A DNA stretch of 64,000 bases. It comes from Bifidobacterium sp. ESL0732. GTDB taxonomy: Bacteria > Actinomycetota > Actinomycetes > Actinomycetales > Bifidobacteriaceae. Under the pieces are notes generated by a model. That model was not told the DNA's origin, did not search any database, and saw nothing but the letters and a program-made list of their open reading frames with translations. The position numbers and the translations under genes were made by a program. This document shows positions 28,539 to 37,550 of this stretch, piece by piece. The DNA is taken from assembly GCF_029395535.1 (NCBI RefSeq), contig NZ_CP113920.1:744001-808000 (forward strand). Reading direction: 5' to 3'. Within the stretch, counting starts at the first letter, position 1. Each line of letters begins with the position of its first letter.

Positions 28539-29703
28539 AATTGACGAGATACTTGAGCAGCTTTGTCCTGATGGGGTTGAGTATAGAGCTTTAGCTGATG
28601 TATTTGAAACGAGGAATGGATATACACCTTCGAAAAAGAATTCTGAATATTGGACGGATGGTTCTGTTAATTGGTTCCGAATGGAAGATATTCGTGCAAA
28701 TGGACATATTTTGTCTGATTCAATTCAAAAGGTGTCTCACTCAGCAGTGAAAGGTGGAGAGCCTTTCGCGGCTGATTCGTTGATTGTAGCAACGTCTGCA
28801 ACAATTGGTGAGCATGCTTTAGTTACTGTTCCATTCCTTTGTAATCAGCGTTTTACCTGTCTGACAAGAAAGGCTGAATTTGTCAATAAATTGGATATGA
28901 AATTCTTTCTTTACTATGCAGATTTGCTTGATAAATACTGTCTGGAACATACGAATAATGGCGGTTTTGCGTCGGTTTCTATGACTGCTTTTCGTGACTT
29001 TCCAGTTGCTATACCACCGTTGGAAATTCAGCAGGAAATTGTGCGAATTCTGGATTCATTTACTAAGCTTGAGTTGGAGCTTGAGTTGGAGCTTGAGTTG
29101 CGCAAAACACAATATGATTATTATCGTAATCGTCTTATTGATTTCGCAGAAGATACTTCGTTGCTAGAACTAGGTGAAGTAGTTTTTATGAAAGCCGGGA
29201 AACATATAGCTGGTTCTGAAATAAAAGACGTTCAATCACAAGAGAATCCATATCCGTGTTATGGAGGGAATGGTATACGAGGTTACGTTTCCGAGTTCAA
29301 TAATCAAGGTGAGAAAGTTCTTATTGGGCGGCAAGGGGCATTATGCGGTAATATTTGCAGGGTGTCTGGTAAGTTTTATGCAACTGAACATGCTGTTGTA
29401 ACTACGTGTAATGAGCACATACTTCCTGCCTATGCATTTCATATGCTAACTGCTGCTAATTTAAATCAATACAAATCGCAAGGCGCTCAGCCAGGTTTAG
29501 CAGTTTCGAATTTAAAGAAAATTAAAATCCAGGTTCCTTCAATTGAGCAACAAAGACATATTGCAAATGTTCTTGATCAATTCAGCGCATTAACGACGTC
29601 GCTAACCGATGGTTTACCTGCTGAGATTCAGGCCAGGCATCAACAGTACGAGTATTATCGGGATAAGTTACTTGATTTTCCAAGAAAGAAGACTGAGGCA
29701 TGA
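28531..29703 (+). CDS. hsdS: Type I restriction specificity subunit HsdS
   Basis: 390 aa with two target-recognition domains. The first runs from about residue 10 to 150, followed by the central conserved helix IPPLEIQQEIVRILDSF, then a repeated LELE stretch and LRKTQYDYYRNRLI. The second domain ends with QVPSIEQQRHIANVLDQF and a matching distal helix. Each domain reads half of a bipartite site. The central helix is lengthened by a 12-base repeat, listed separately. Stop overlaps hsdR as ATGA. Confidence 0.94.
   Translation: MSKIDEILEQLCPDGVEYRALADVFETRNGYTPSKKNSEYWTDGSVNWFRMEDIRANGHILSDSIQKVSHSAVKGGEPFAADSLIVATSATIGEHALVTVPFLCNQRFTCLTRKAEFVNKLDMKFFLYYADLLDKYCLEHTNNGGFASVSMTAFRDFPVAIPPLEIQQEIVRILDSFTKLELELELELELRKTQYDYYRNRLIDFAEDTSLLELGEVVFMKAGKHIAGSEIKDVQSQENPYPCYGGNGIRGYVSEFNNQGEKVLIGRQGALCGNICRVSGKFYATEHAVVTTCNEHILPAYAFHMLTAANLNQYKSQGAQPGLAVSNLKKIKIQVPSIEQQRHIANVLDQFSALTTSLTDGLPAEIQARHQQYEYYRDKLLDFPRKKTEA
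29068..29100 (+). repeat. 12-bp tandem repeat in the hsdS spacer helix
   Basis: CTTGAGTTGGAG occurs twice in tandem (29068-29079, 29080-29091) followed by nine bases of a third copy. It encodes LELE units in the helix that sets the distance between the two recognition domains. Confidence 0.95.
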
Positions 29704-32700
29704 TCGTTGATGACCAGATAACCTCTGCAACGGAACATTTGGACAAGACATATTCCATCCTGCTGGAAGGGCCGGAGGAAACAGTCTGTACTGAAGCTCC
29801 GAGCGTTCCGAGCAATTCTGCTGCCTACCAGTCTGAGGCGGAGCTGGAGGCTCAGCTTATCAAGCAGTTGTGTGCTCAGGGATATCAGCGAATTTTGGTC
29901 CATACCCAAGATGAGATGGTTCTTAATCTGCGTCATCAGATTGAAAATCTTAATGGTTTTGTATTTATCGATGCGGATTGGGAAACTTTTTTCCAAACGA
30001 AAATCGCAAACGCTTCCGATGGCATCGTTGAGAAGACTCGTATCATCCAGCATTCGCCGGTGATTGATTTTACGACCAGTGATGGTGTCCTTCATAATGT
30101 CATGCTTCTTGACCGTAATCATATTCATCACAATCAGCTGCAGGTACTCAACCAATATGAAGCCAATGAAGGCACCCACAAGAATCGTTATGACGTCACC
30201 ATTCTTGTCAATGGACTACCGCTTGTCCATATTGAACTCAAACGGCGTGGAGTTGATCTCCGGCAGGCGTTCAACCAAATCGAACGTTACCAACGGGAAA
30301 GCTTCTGGTCTCAATCAGGACTTTTTGAATATGTTCAGCTTTTCATTATTTCGAATGGTTCTCTGACCAAGTACTACTCCAACACAACGCGTTGGCAGAA
30401 AACCCACGATGAACGAGGCAAAAAGACCAGTGCTTCCTATCAGTTCACAAGCTGGTGGACTGATGCCAAAAATCATCGAATTATGGACCTTGTGCCCTTT
30501 ACTGCTTCGTTCCTTTCTCGTGGTACGCTGCTGATGATATTGACGCATTATTGCGTGCTTGATGTCGACGACAATCTTCTAGTCATGCGTCCATATCAGA
30601 TATGCGCAACCGAACGTATCCTCAACCGAATCCTGATTTCTGAGATTAGTAAGAAACGTCTTGGGACCAGTGCGGCAGGTGGCTATATTTGGCACACCAC
30701 TGGTTCAGGCAAGACGCTTACCTCATTCAAGACCGCTATTCTCGCTTCCCAGATGGAGGGAATCAACAAGGTACTGTTTGTCGTGGATCGTAAGGATCTC
30801 GATTATCAGACAATGAAGGAATACAATAAATTCCAACCCGGAGCTGTGAACGGTTCAACGAATACTGCGGCATTAACGGAAAACCTTGAATCGAACGATC
30901 CTGACAAGCGTATCTGTGTTACCACTATCCAGAAATTAGCCGTCTATCTTTCGCATGCGCAGAAGGGCAACCCGTTATTTGCTGAGCATGTTGTTTTCAT
31001 ATTCGATGAATGCCATCGGTCTCAATTCGGTAAGATGCATAAGGCTATAACTTCGGCATTTAAGAATTACCATCTGTTCGGGTTTACGGGGACGCCTATT
31101 TTTGCAAAGAACGCACAATCTGGCGGAGACCCCGAACTGAAGACGACTCAGCAAGCATTCGGTGACTGCTTGCATAAATATACTGTTGTCAACGCGATTG
31201 ACGATGGCAACGTTTTGCCGTTTAAAGTGGATTATGTCAAGACGTTTAGTCATAAGAACGGTCGTCCTGATGAACAAGTCGAAGGCATTGATACCAATAC
31301 AGCTTGGCAAAATCCGAAGCGTATCCGGCTTATTTCTCAATATATACTTGACCACTATGCTCAGAAAACCAAGAGAGATTCGGCCTATCAATACAAAGAT
31401 GCTTACCACATGGGGTTCAACTCGATTTTGGCTTGCGACTCCATCTCATCAGCTAAGGCATACTATACCGAGATTCAATCGTTACTTCCTGACTATCCTG
31501 AGCTGAATCTTAAGGTGGCAACTATCTTTACCTATGCTCCGAATGGTGAGGAAGACGATGCCCAGGGCATACTGACCGAAGAACAGATGGACATTGCTGG
31601 CATGAAACCGGCTGATCGAGATTTTCTTGACGCGGCCATCGCTGATTACAACAAGATGTTCAAGAGCAATTTCGGTACTGATGGTAAGGGATTTGACAGA
31701 TATTACAAGGATGTTTCTCGGCGTATGAAAAACCGGGATTTGGATTTGCTCATCGTCGTTGACATGTTCCTTACTGGATTTGACGCCAAGACACTCAATA
31801 CGTTGTGGGTCGATAAGAATCTCAGGCTTCATGGATTGATTCAAGCGTTTAGCCGAACCAATCGTATTCTTAATTCAGTCAAGACTTTCGGCAATATCGT
31901 TTGCTTCCGTGATTTGTCGGATGAGGTGGACGAGGCGCTTGGGCTTTTCGGCGATCCTAATGCGGCCGGCATTGTTTTGCTTAAGCCATATGAGGATTAT
32001 TTCACGAAATATAGCGAAGCTTTGGCACACTTGCGCGATGATTTTCCGTTGGATGGTGATTTCTCTGGATTAGGGGAGAAGGCGGAAAAGGATTTCATCA
32101 AAACGTTTGGTGCTCTGCTCAGGCTTCGGAATATTCTTACTTGCTTTGATCAATTCGCTGACGATGACCCTTTGAAAGGTCATGATCGCGAACTACAGGA
32201 TTATCAGAGCCATTATCTGGACCTTGCCGATAAATACAAGCGACGTGACCAAGGAGAACGTGTCAGCATCTGCGACGATTTGGTCTTTGAGATGGAGCTT
32301 GTAAAACAAGTTGAAGTCAACATCGACTATATCCTCATGTTGGTCGAGCAATATCACGGTGAGAACATTGAGGATAAGCAAATAGCCGATACGATTCGTA
32401 GCTCTGTGGCATCTTCGCCGGAATTGCGAGACAAGGCTGATCTTATCGATGCGTTCCTTCAACTGGTCGGCTTTGGCGACCAAGACCCGATCATTCTTCT
32501 TAAGTCGCTCACCACTGAGGAACGACATGAAGTGATTTCAGGCCAGTGGAAGACCTTCGTTGCCGATTCCATGGAGCATGAACTCGATGCAATAATTTCG
32601 AGCCACAATCTGAAACCAGATGAAACCAAGGCATTCATGTCAGAAGCTTTCATTTCTGGCAGAGTGACTGATGAAGGCACAGCAATCCGCCGCATCATGA

Positions 32701-32831
32701 AGCCAATCTCCCGTTTCGCCAAGGACAATCCCTACGCCGAGCAGCGTCAGGATGTGGTCGATTCCTTGACTGCGTTCTACAACCGCTACAAGAGTCTGAC
32801 GCCGGTGTATCCAAACGCTGCTGTAGATTGA
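29700..32831 (+). CDS. hsdR: Type I restriction endonuclease subunit HsdR
   Basis: 1043 aa. The N-terminal nuclease domain has the RYDVTILVNGLPLVHIELKRRG segment with the E-x-K of a PD-(D/E)xK active site. The SF2 motor follows with TTGSGKT, DECHRSQFG, GFTGTP and a second lobe with LDLLIVVDMFLTGFDAKTLNTL and QAFSRTNR. It translocates DNA and cuts unmethylated phage DNA with HsdM2S. The frame is intact over the full family length, so the restriction system is probably functional. Confidence 0.95.
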   Translation: MIVDDQITSATEHLDKTYSILLEGPEETVCTEAPSVPSNSAAYQSEAELEAQLIKQLCAQGYQRILVHTQDEMVLNLRHQIENLNGFVFIDADWETFFQTKIANASDGIVEKTRIIQHSPVIDFTTSDGVLHNVMLLDRNHIHHNQLQVLNQYEANEGTHKNRYDVTILVNGLPLVHIELKRRGVDLRQAFNQIERYQRESFWSQSGLFEYVQLFIISNGSLTKYYSNTTRWQKTHDERGKKTSASYQFTSWWTDAKNHRIMDLVPFTASFLSRGTLLMILTHYCVLDVDDNLLVMRPYQICATERILNRILISEISKKRLGTSAAGGYIWHTTGSGKTLTSFKTAILASQMEGINKVLFVVDRKDLDYQTMKEYNKFQPGAVNGSTNTAALTENLESNDPDKRICVTTIQKLAVYLSHAQKGNPLFAEHVVFIFDECHRSQFGKMHKAITSAFKNYHLFGFTGTPIFAKNAQSGGDPELKTTQQAFGDCLHKYTVVNAIDDGNVLPFKVDYVKTFSHKNGRPDEQVEGIDTNTAWQNPKRIRLISQYILDHYAQKTKRDSAYQYKDAYHMGFNSILACDSISSAKAYYTEIQSLLPDYPELNLKVATIFTYAPNGEEDDAQGILTEEQMDIAGMKPADRDFLDAAIADYNKMFKSNFGTDGKGFDRYYKDVSRRMKNRDLDLLIVVDMFLTGFDAKTLNTLWVDKNLRLHGLIQAFSRTNRILNSVKTFGNIVCFRDLSDEVDEALGLFGDPNAAGIVLLKPYEDYFTKYSEALAHLRDDFPLDGDFSGLGEKAEKDFIKTFGALLRLRNILTCFDQFADDDPLKGHDRELQDYQSHYLDLADKYKRRDQGERVSICDDLVFEMELVKQVEVNIDYILMLVEQYHGENIEDKQIADTIRSSVASSPELRDKADLIDAFLQLVGFGDQDPIILLKSLTTEERHEVISGQWKTFVADSMEHELDAIISSHNLKPDETKAFMSEAFISGRVTDEGTAIRRIMKPISRFAKDNPYAEQRQDVVDSLTAFYNRYKSLTPVYPNAAVD

Positions 32832-32894
32832 GCTTTAATAAAAATAGATTTCGCATTATAGAAGAAGCAGGGGAATCAAGGTCGGATACAGAGA

Positions 32895-33845
32895 TTATTC
32901 TATTTCCTGAGTAGCATTTTTCTGTTCCTTCAAGAGTTGAAGAATGCTCTTTACGGGTAGATAAGTTGAATACTTTCTAATCAGCCGTTGATAATAATCT
33001 GGTTCGATATTTTTAAGATAAGTTAAATAGCCTAATATTTCATCAGGCTCTCCCTCTCCATTTTTTATATAAGTATATAAGGCTTTTTTAATCTTTTTCT
33101 TCCATCTAGTGCCAGTTGTTAGACGATTATGTCTTTGAATTGTAATGCCAGTTACTTTAATATGTGATTTGCCTGAGTAAAAATGTGTTTTTCTATAATT
33201 TGGTATAAAATCATGTTCTTCAATATAAGAAAAAATGTCGCTCTGAACTTGTGGTTTGATGAACTTAGAGGACGAAATGTAAATGTCATCAGAATATCTG
33301 GTGTATATAAGTTTCGAATTTTCGCAGTAATTACCAACTTCATTATCAAAGTCATACATGATTGCATTAGATAAGTGAGGAGATGATGGTGCTCCCATAC
33401 AAGCTTTATGATTTCTGAACAGTATTTTGTCTAGCGTGGCTTCCAGGTCTGGGTATAAAAGCCCTTTAGCTTTAATTTCTGAGATATGTTGATTAAGAAG
33501 TGCATTAAATGAATTATCGGTAATTGAAGGGAAAAAATTTCTTATATCTGTATGAAAAAGATGCGAGGCTTTTATATGAGCTTGTGCAGTTTTTATGGTA
33601 GAGTTCCCAGATTCATATGCCATCGCGTATTTTGAAATAGGGAAGAAATAAAAAAACTTTTTTACGGCCCAATATTGAAGTAGCTTTAGGGTTTCACTGG
33701 GTTCTCGAATGATTCTATAGCCACCAGTCTTTTTAGGGATTTTATAAGACCGATATAAAGTGTCTGCGTTTATAACGGTCGATTGTACCAAATCAATAGA
33801 AATCTTTAAATCTTCGGAAATAGAGTTGACTAAGGAATCAGGCAT
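32895..33845 (-). CDS. Retron reverse transcriptase
   Basis: 316 aa. RT motifs in order: GYRIIREP, HTDIRNFFPSI with the first catalytic Asp (residue 100), GAPSSPHLSNAI, YSDD (184-187; the YxDD box) and VTGITI (231-233), the VTG that marks retron RTs. TAQAH (86-90) sits where retrons have NAxxH. There is no maturase or endonuclease domain, so it is not a group II intron RT. The start ATG overlaps the effector's stop by 8 bases (ATGCCTGA). It would reverse-transcribe the msd RNA from the 2'-OH of a branching G to make msDNA. Very AT-rich, unlike the core genome. Confidence 0.93.
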   Translation of the reverse strand: MPDSLVNSISEDLKISIDLVQSTVINADTLYRSYKIPKKTGGYRIIREPSETLKLLQYWAVKKFFYFFPISKYAMAYESGNSTIKTAQAHIKASHLFHTDIRNFFPSITDNSFNALLNQHISEIKAKGLLYPDLEATLDKILFRNHKACMGAPSSPHLSNAIMYDFDNEVGNYCENSKLIYTRYSDDIYISSSKFIKPQVQSDIFSYIEEHDFIPNYRKTHFYSGKSHIKVTGITIQRHNRLTTGTRWKKKIKKALYTYIKNGEGEPDEILGYLTYLKNIEPDYYQRLIRKYSTYLPVKSILQLLKEQKNATQEIE

Positions 33846-34881
33846 TTCCCATCACACTTTCATCTTTAAAACGGTATTTTCTTTCAAGGATATTGACACG
33901 TTGTTGCTGTAATGCGTTATAAGTACTAATTGTCCGATTAAAAAGAAAAAGCTGATTCTTGTCTAGAATCTCAGTGGAATAGTAATAGTCGATTTTTCTG
34001 GAATGATTTTTACTTGTCGGAACGGTTAATGTTTTTTTGCTTGCGAGATTTGCAGACTCTAAAAAAGCTAAAATATGTTTTATTTTAATTCTTTTACCCG
34101 CCCCATTTTCATTATCCATAATTAAACCTATATCCTTCTTGTACCCTTTTACTTCGCGATAAAGCATCATTAAGTCTGAAAGGCTAATAGGTGACGCTAT
34201 TAATAGTAAATCCATGATTTCATGTACAAATGAATCCAATCGAGCCTGGGTCGGATTGGACTTTGGATTATTTAGTTTCCGATTTTTGAGCAGTGTACTT
34301 AATCTATACTTGAGTGTAGTTTGTACATTCAAACTCAATATTGAGGTATCATCATCCTTTACAGGTGCGTATAGAATTGATGCACCAGCATTTCTTGATT
34401 TTTCGATAGGTCCTTGAACGATAAAAGATTTATTGTTCTCATATTCCTTTTCAACCAAGATGACCAGTTTCTTATTTAATTCCTCTGAACTGTGCGAGAA
34501 AGCACCAAGTTCACAAATAGTGCCTGCACTTTCAACTGGAAGAATTATGAGATCGCATACCTCGGCAAGAAACTCTTCAAAAGTAAGTAAATCTAAATTT
34601 TGTTTTTCATTATAAAAATCTTCTGAAAAAACTATATTAATTTTTGAATTTTGCCTTGTTATAAAGTCAGCAATGTTATAACGGTTCGTATTTGATTGTT
34701 CGGAACGTGGAACACGATTGCCGTTTTTATCTAAAATTTGTTTGCCACAGATAAAAACAAAAGAATGTTCGAATGAGGGCTTTTTCATACCGTCGTTACC
34801 GGGGTCGAGGTGTGCGGAAAGATTCTCAACTACAGAATCGGGATAGATATTTGGATTAAGAACCCTTTTCTCTTTCCGCAT
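33838..34881 (-). CDS. Retron effector, nucleoside deoxyribosyltransferase-like (St85/type II family)
   Basis: 347 aa. HSFVFICGK (about 40-47) and LAEVCDLIILPVESAG followed by TICELGAF (about 105-128) match the NDT/SLOG-like fold of type II retron effectors: a nucleotide-binding strand and the ExxG...ELGAF loop. The C-terminal third looks like a helix-turn-helix DNA-binding region (about 230-310). AAGGAG eight bases upstream fixes the ATG, which lies 20 bases after the a2 repeat of the RNA. In the characterised relatives the RT-msDNA complex holds the effector inactive until a phage disturbs it. Assignment to the family is by motif and context. Confidence 0.85.
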   Translation of the reverse strand: MRKEKRVLNPNIYPDSVVENLSAHLDPGNDGMKKPSFEHSFVFICGKQILDKNGNRVPRSEQSNTNRYNIADFITRQNSKINIVFSEDFYNEKQNLDLLTFEEFLAEVCDLIILPVESAGTICELGAFSHSSEELNKKLVILVEKEYENNKSFIVQGPIEKSRNAGASILYAPVKDDDTSILSLNVQTTLKYRLSTLLKNRKLNNPKSNPTQARLDSFVHEIMDLLLIASPISLSDLMMLYREVKGYKKDIGLIMDNENGAGKRIKIKHILAFLESANLASKKTLTVPTSKNHSRKIDYYYSTEILDKNQLFLFNRTISTYNALQQQRVNILERKYRFKDESVMGNA

Positions 34882-34901
34882 CGCCTTGGCTCCTTACAGA
34901 G

Positions 34902-35045
34902 AAACGTCTACGACGGGGCCGGATTGTTTGTGACCGACTCCGAAGACTTGGAAGAGTCGGTCACAAACAATCCGGCCCCGTCCTTGCCTTACATTCCTTC
35001 GTCCGAAATTGCATTCAGAACTTAACTACTCTTAGCTAGACGTTT
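34902..35045 (-). ncRNA. Retron msr-msd RNA
   Basis: 144-base RNA on the - strand directly upstream of the effector and RT. The a1 repeat AAACGTCTA (35045-35037) is perfectly complementary to a2 TAGACGTTT (34910-34902). Directly after a1 comes AGC, whose G (35036) matches the branching guanosine context of known retrons. The msr part has a 6-bp hairpin (35002-35019, loop of 6). The msd part is a perfect 28-bp hairpin (34913-34940 with 34954-34981) with a 13-base loop. The predicted msDNA equals the + strand from about 34911 to about 34990, linked to G35036. Confidence 0.9.
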
Positions 35046-35050
35046 TGCCT

Positions 35051-35059
35051 ATTCTAGCA
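35051..35059 (-). promoter_or_regulatory. Extended -10 promoter of the retron
   Basis: TGCTAGAAT read on the - strand: TG-N plus a five-of-six -10 box. No good -35 is seen, as expected for an extended -10. A start about 7 bases downstream falls at the first bases of a1, which is where the retron RNA should begin. Confidence 0.65.
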
Positions 35060-35654
35060 CATTAAGAAGACTTTTCATTATGAATGGATAAAATGTTACT
35101 TCATTTCAGCGGTACGAGCATAGTTTGCACGATTAGGATAGTGTATCGCTATGAATTAGATAACAGAATAATTAAGATTCTCATTTCTTCGTTTGTGAAT
35201 ATTTATTTTTAACTGTCGTTTATTTTTAACTAATTGTAAGTTAGCTTGTTGAATTTAATATGATAGTTGGGTGTGAGCAGTGATTTCTAAAGTCGTTTCA
35301 TTCAGCACTAGAAACGTCGGTTCGACAGGCGGTATACATTTCTGTAGGTTTGCTTATTTCACTAGTTCCACAGTAAATCTTCAAGTAAGTTATAGCTTAT
35401 TTGTTCCTTTTCTTAAAAGATGGGGATGGTTTCGGTACTGAGTTTAGGATCGTCTACTTGCGTTGCTGCGGTCCAAGCATTGCAACGCAATCTTCTTATC
35501 TAAAAATTTTTTTGATTGTGATTGAATAATTTGTGCATAAAAACTATTAAGAGACCTCGAGAGTCTGTAATTTGATTTGCACAAAAGAGTATTTTTGATT
35601 ATAATATAAAATATTTGTTATGGCTTATGAAGTAAAATGTCAAAGGAGATTAAA
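35060..35654. other. AT-rich intergenic stretch beside the retron
   Basis: About 600 bases without a gene. A 9-bp inverted repeat TTGCGTTGC (35458-35466 with 35482-35490) is followed by a T-rich tract and could be a terminator; otherwise I see no coding or structured element. Its composition marks it as foreign. Confidence 0.5.
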
Positions 35655-36287
35655 ATGAATAATCCATTAGGAAATTTGAAGCCTCTTAAAGCGCAAATGG
35701 AAAGCAAGAACTGGTCTATTGATGCATTTGATTTCCGATATAAAAAAGAAAAATATATTGTCCTTGTAAAATTGTATGAAAAGGATGAGAGAAAACCCAA
35801 ATATGCTTTACTTAAATTGGAGTTTTGCAAATCTGATGATATTACTGACTCTCTTGAAACTCCAGCTAATATTCAAGGACTCATGATTGATGCAAAAAAA
35901 ATACGAGAATTTTTTGGGATAGAATATTCAGAAAATCTAGGAGAAATTTTAGCACAATTTGCAACATTACTCGGAGGCTATATTCCGATAGAAATAGGTA
36001 AGAAAACAGAAGAGCAAAAGAACGCAATGGTGCATTCTCTCAGCATTTCGGATCGTGAAGACCCGAATGCAATATATTGTTATAAAGCTCAGAGAAATGG
36101 GAAAGGGAGTAATGGTGAACAACGTCATAGAACTCATTTTAACGGAGAGAAAACTAAGCTTTTACGACCGATTTTGTTTGATAAATTGAATGAGGATCCA
36201 ACGATTAGTTTTTGTTATTCCACTGATTTAACCGACTCGAAAACTGATGAAGAGATTATAGCTAACTTTGGGGATAGACATAATTGA
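35655..36287 (+). CDS. Hypothetical protein, possibly DUF6037 family
   Basis: 210 aa, starting at the ATG six bases after AAGGAG; an earlier in-frame ATG overlaps this ribosome site and is less likely. Features: SKNWSIDAFDFRYKKEKYIVLVKLYEK near the N-terminus, DSLETPANIQGLMIDAKKIREFFGIEYSENLGEI in the centre, no membrane helices and no catalytic motif I recognise. The text pattern reminds me of DUF6037 proteins, which I recall only loosely. It stands alone between the retron and a decayed alcohol dehydrogenase, in strongly AT-rich DNA. Confidence 0.6.
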   Translation: MNNPLGNLKPLKAQMESKNWSIDAFDFRYKKEKYIVLVKLYEKDERKPKYALLKLEFCKSDDITDSLETPANIQGLMIDAKKIREFFGIEYSENLGEILAQFATLLGGYIPIEIGKKTEEQKNAMVHSLSISDREDPNAIYCYKAQRNGKGSNGEQRHRTHFNGEKTKLLRPILFDKLNEDPTISFCYSTDLTDSKTDEEIIANFGDRHN

Positions 36288-36321
36288 TTGTGTGTTCTTC
36301 ATTCAGAGGGATGTACATACC

Positions 36322-36713
36322 GTGCCGTTCGCGCTCGGCCATGAGGACGCAGGTGTCATCAGCGAGGTCAGTGAAGGTATCGATGGTTTCAAGGTCGGCG
36401 ACCGAGTCGCAATCTGCTCACTGCTTCGGATGGTTCTCCTTGTGGCGGTTTCGACGGTGGTTATGATGAGAAGATTGCGATCAGCGCTTGCGTCACTTAT
36501 CTGCTTGGTGCCACCCTCTACGTCGCCGAGGTCAGAGAGTCCGCATGGCCAGTGGCCAAGAACCTGGGCGCCATCGCCGGCGTCTACGAGCTCATGGCGT
36601 TCGGCAAGCTCGACCTGGTCACCTCCAAGATTTCGTTCAGCGAAATTCCCAAAGATTTGAAGAGGTTGTAGGCCGGCGACATCCACGATTGTCTTGTTGC
36701 TGTGTATGAGTGA
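36322..36713 (+). pseudogene. Decayed zinc-type alcohol dehydrogenase, copy 1
   Basis: Fragments colinear with the intact adh further on: VPFALGHEDAGVISEV and GFKVGDRVAIC, then after a frameshift CGGFDGGYDEKIAIS, YLLGATLYVAEVRESAWPVAKNLGA, and VYELMAFGKLDLVTSKISFSEIPKDLKRL ending at a TAG, with AGDIHDCLVAVYE after it. Two internal deletions remove most of the catalytic and nucleotide-binding parts. G+C-rich, unlike its surroundings. Confidence 0.85.
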
Positions 36714-36837
36714 CGTTTGAATAGACAACTAAAATGTCTATGGTAGATAGACGCTTGGATATAGTAGATTAACAGGGTAGATAATTGAATCTCTGATCTA
36801 AGCTGTAACGAGGTTTCAAACATTCAAAGGACTTACT

Positions 36838-37401
36838 ATGATGCTAAACGTCGCGGATGACGAACTCGGTGAAGGTCCATTACGTGTACTGTGTGCTCGT
36901 TTGATTTGGCAGCATAAAATCCATGAAAAGCAAACTGATATATATGTTTTTCATTATAAATTTTTTAATTGTTTATCTATTGGAGCTACTGCTTTGACGG
37001 GTTGTGGTATCTTTAGCACCTTTTTAAACCAAGCAACTTGGATTCGAGTTTGTTCTTTGTTGACTACGGCGATAGCTCTATTCTCGAGTTTATATACGAA
37101 AAGTATTGATTATAATCAATTGATCATTAAGGAAAGAAAGTCGGCCGAAGCCTTTTTAAGGCTTCGTGATAGAAGTTTTAGTCTGTTATATAATGTGAAA
37201 CATGAAACTATTGAGTTACCTGATTTAGAGAAAGAGCTTAACGGCATTTTTAATGATTATCACCGCCTTTGTGCAGAAGCTCCTAGAATCACTGACCATG
37301 CCAATGATAAAGCTAGAAAAGCGCTTCAAAAAGGTTCTGGCTCCGACTATAAAAATTCTGAAATAGATGAATTATTGCCAGAATATTTACGTCAATCCTA
37401 A
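36838..37401 (+). CDS. SLATT-like protein with two membrane helices
   Basis: 187 aa; AAAGGA six bases before the ATG. Layout fits SLATT domains (SMODS- and SLOG-associated two-helix effectors): a short amphipathic N-terminus (LIWQHKIHEKQ), two adjacent membrane helices (about 45-62 and 68-86) separated by a tight turn, then a long charged helical region (KSIDYNQLIIKERKSAEAFLRLRD...). SLATT proteins are thought to form pores that kill the cell when a nucleotide-signal partner triggers them. No cyclase or SLOG gene is next to it; the nearest SLOG-like protein is the retron effector about 2 kb away. Assigned by shape only. Confidence 0.65.
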   Translation: MMLNVADDELGEGPLRVLCARLIWQHKIHEKQTDIYVFHYKFFNCLSIGATALTGCGIFSTFLNQATWIRVCSLLTTAIALFSSLYTKSIDYNQLIIKERKSAEAFLRLRDRSFSLLYNVKHETIELPDLEKELNGIFNDYHRLCAEAPRITDHANDKARKALQKGSGSDYKNSEIDELLPEYLRQS

Positions 37402-37550
37402 GATTTGTCTTGATTACAAGCTTTGTTGTTTTAAGGTGGCCTGTTTTTAGGTATAAGTCGATAAGCAGATTGATGCTTCTTATAAGCATCGTCTTTACTT
37501 TGCGACAAATGAAGTATGATAACGTCCGGTTTGTTGCGCACTTTTGGTTT

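Noticed and set aside
32895-33845. Group II intron reverse transcriptase
   Set aside because: No maturase or HNH domain, presence of VTG and of an msr-msd with effector; retron is the better reading.
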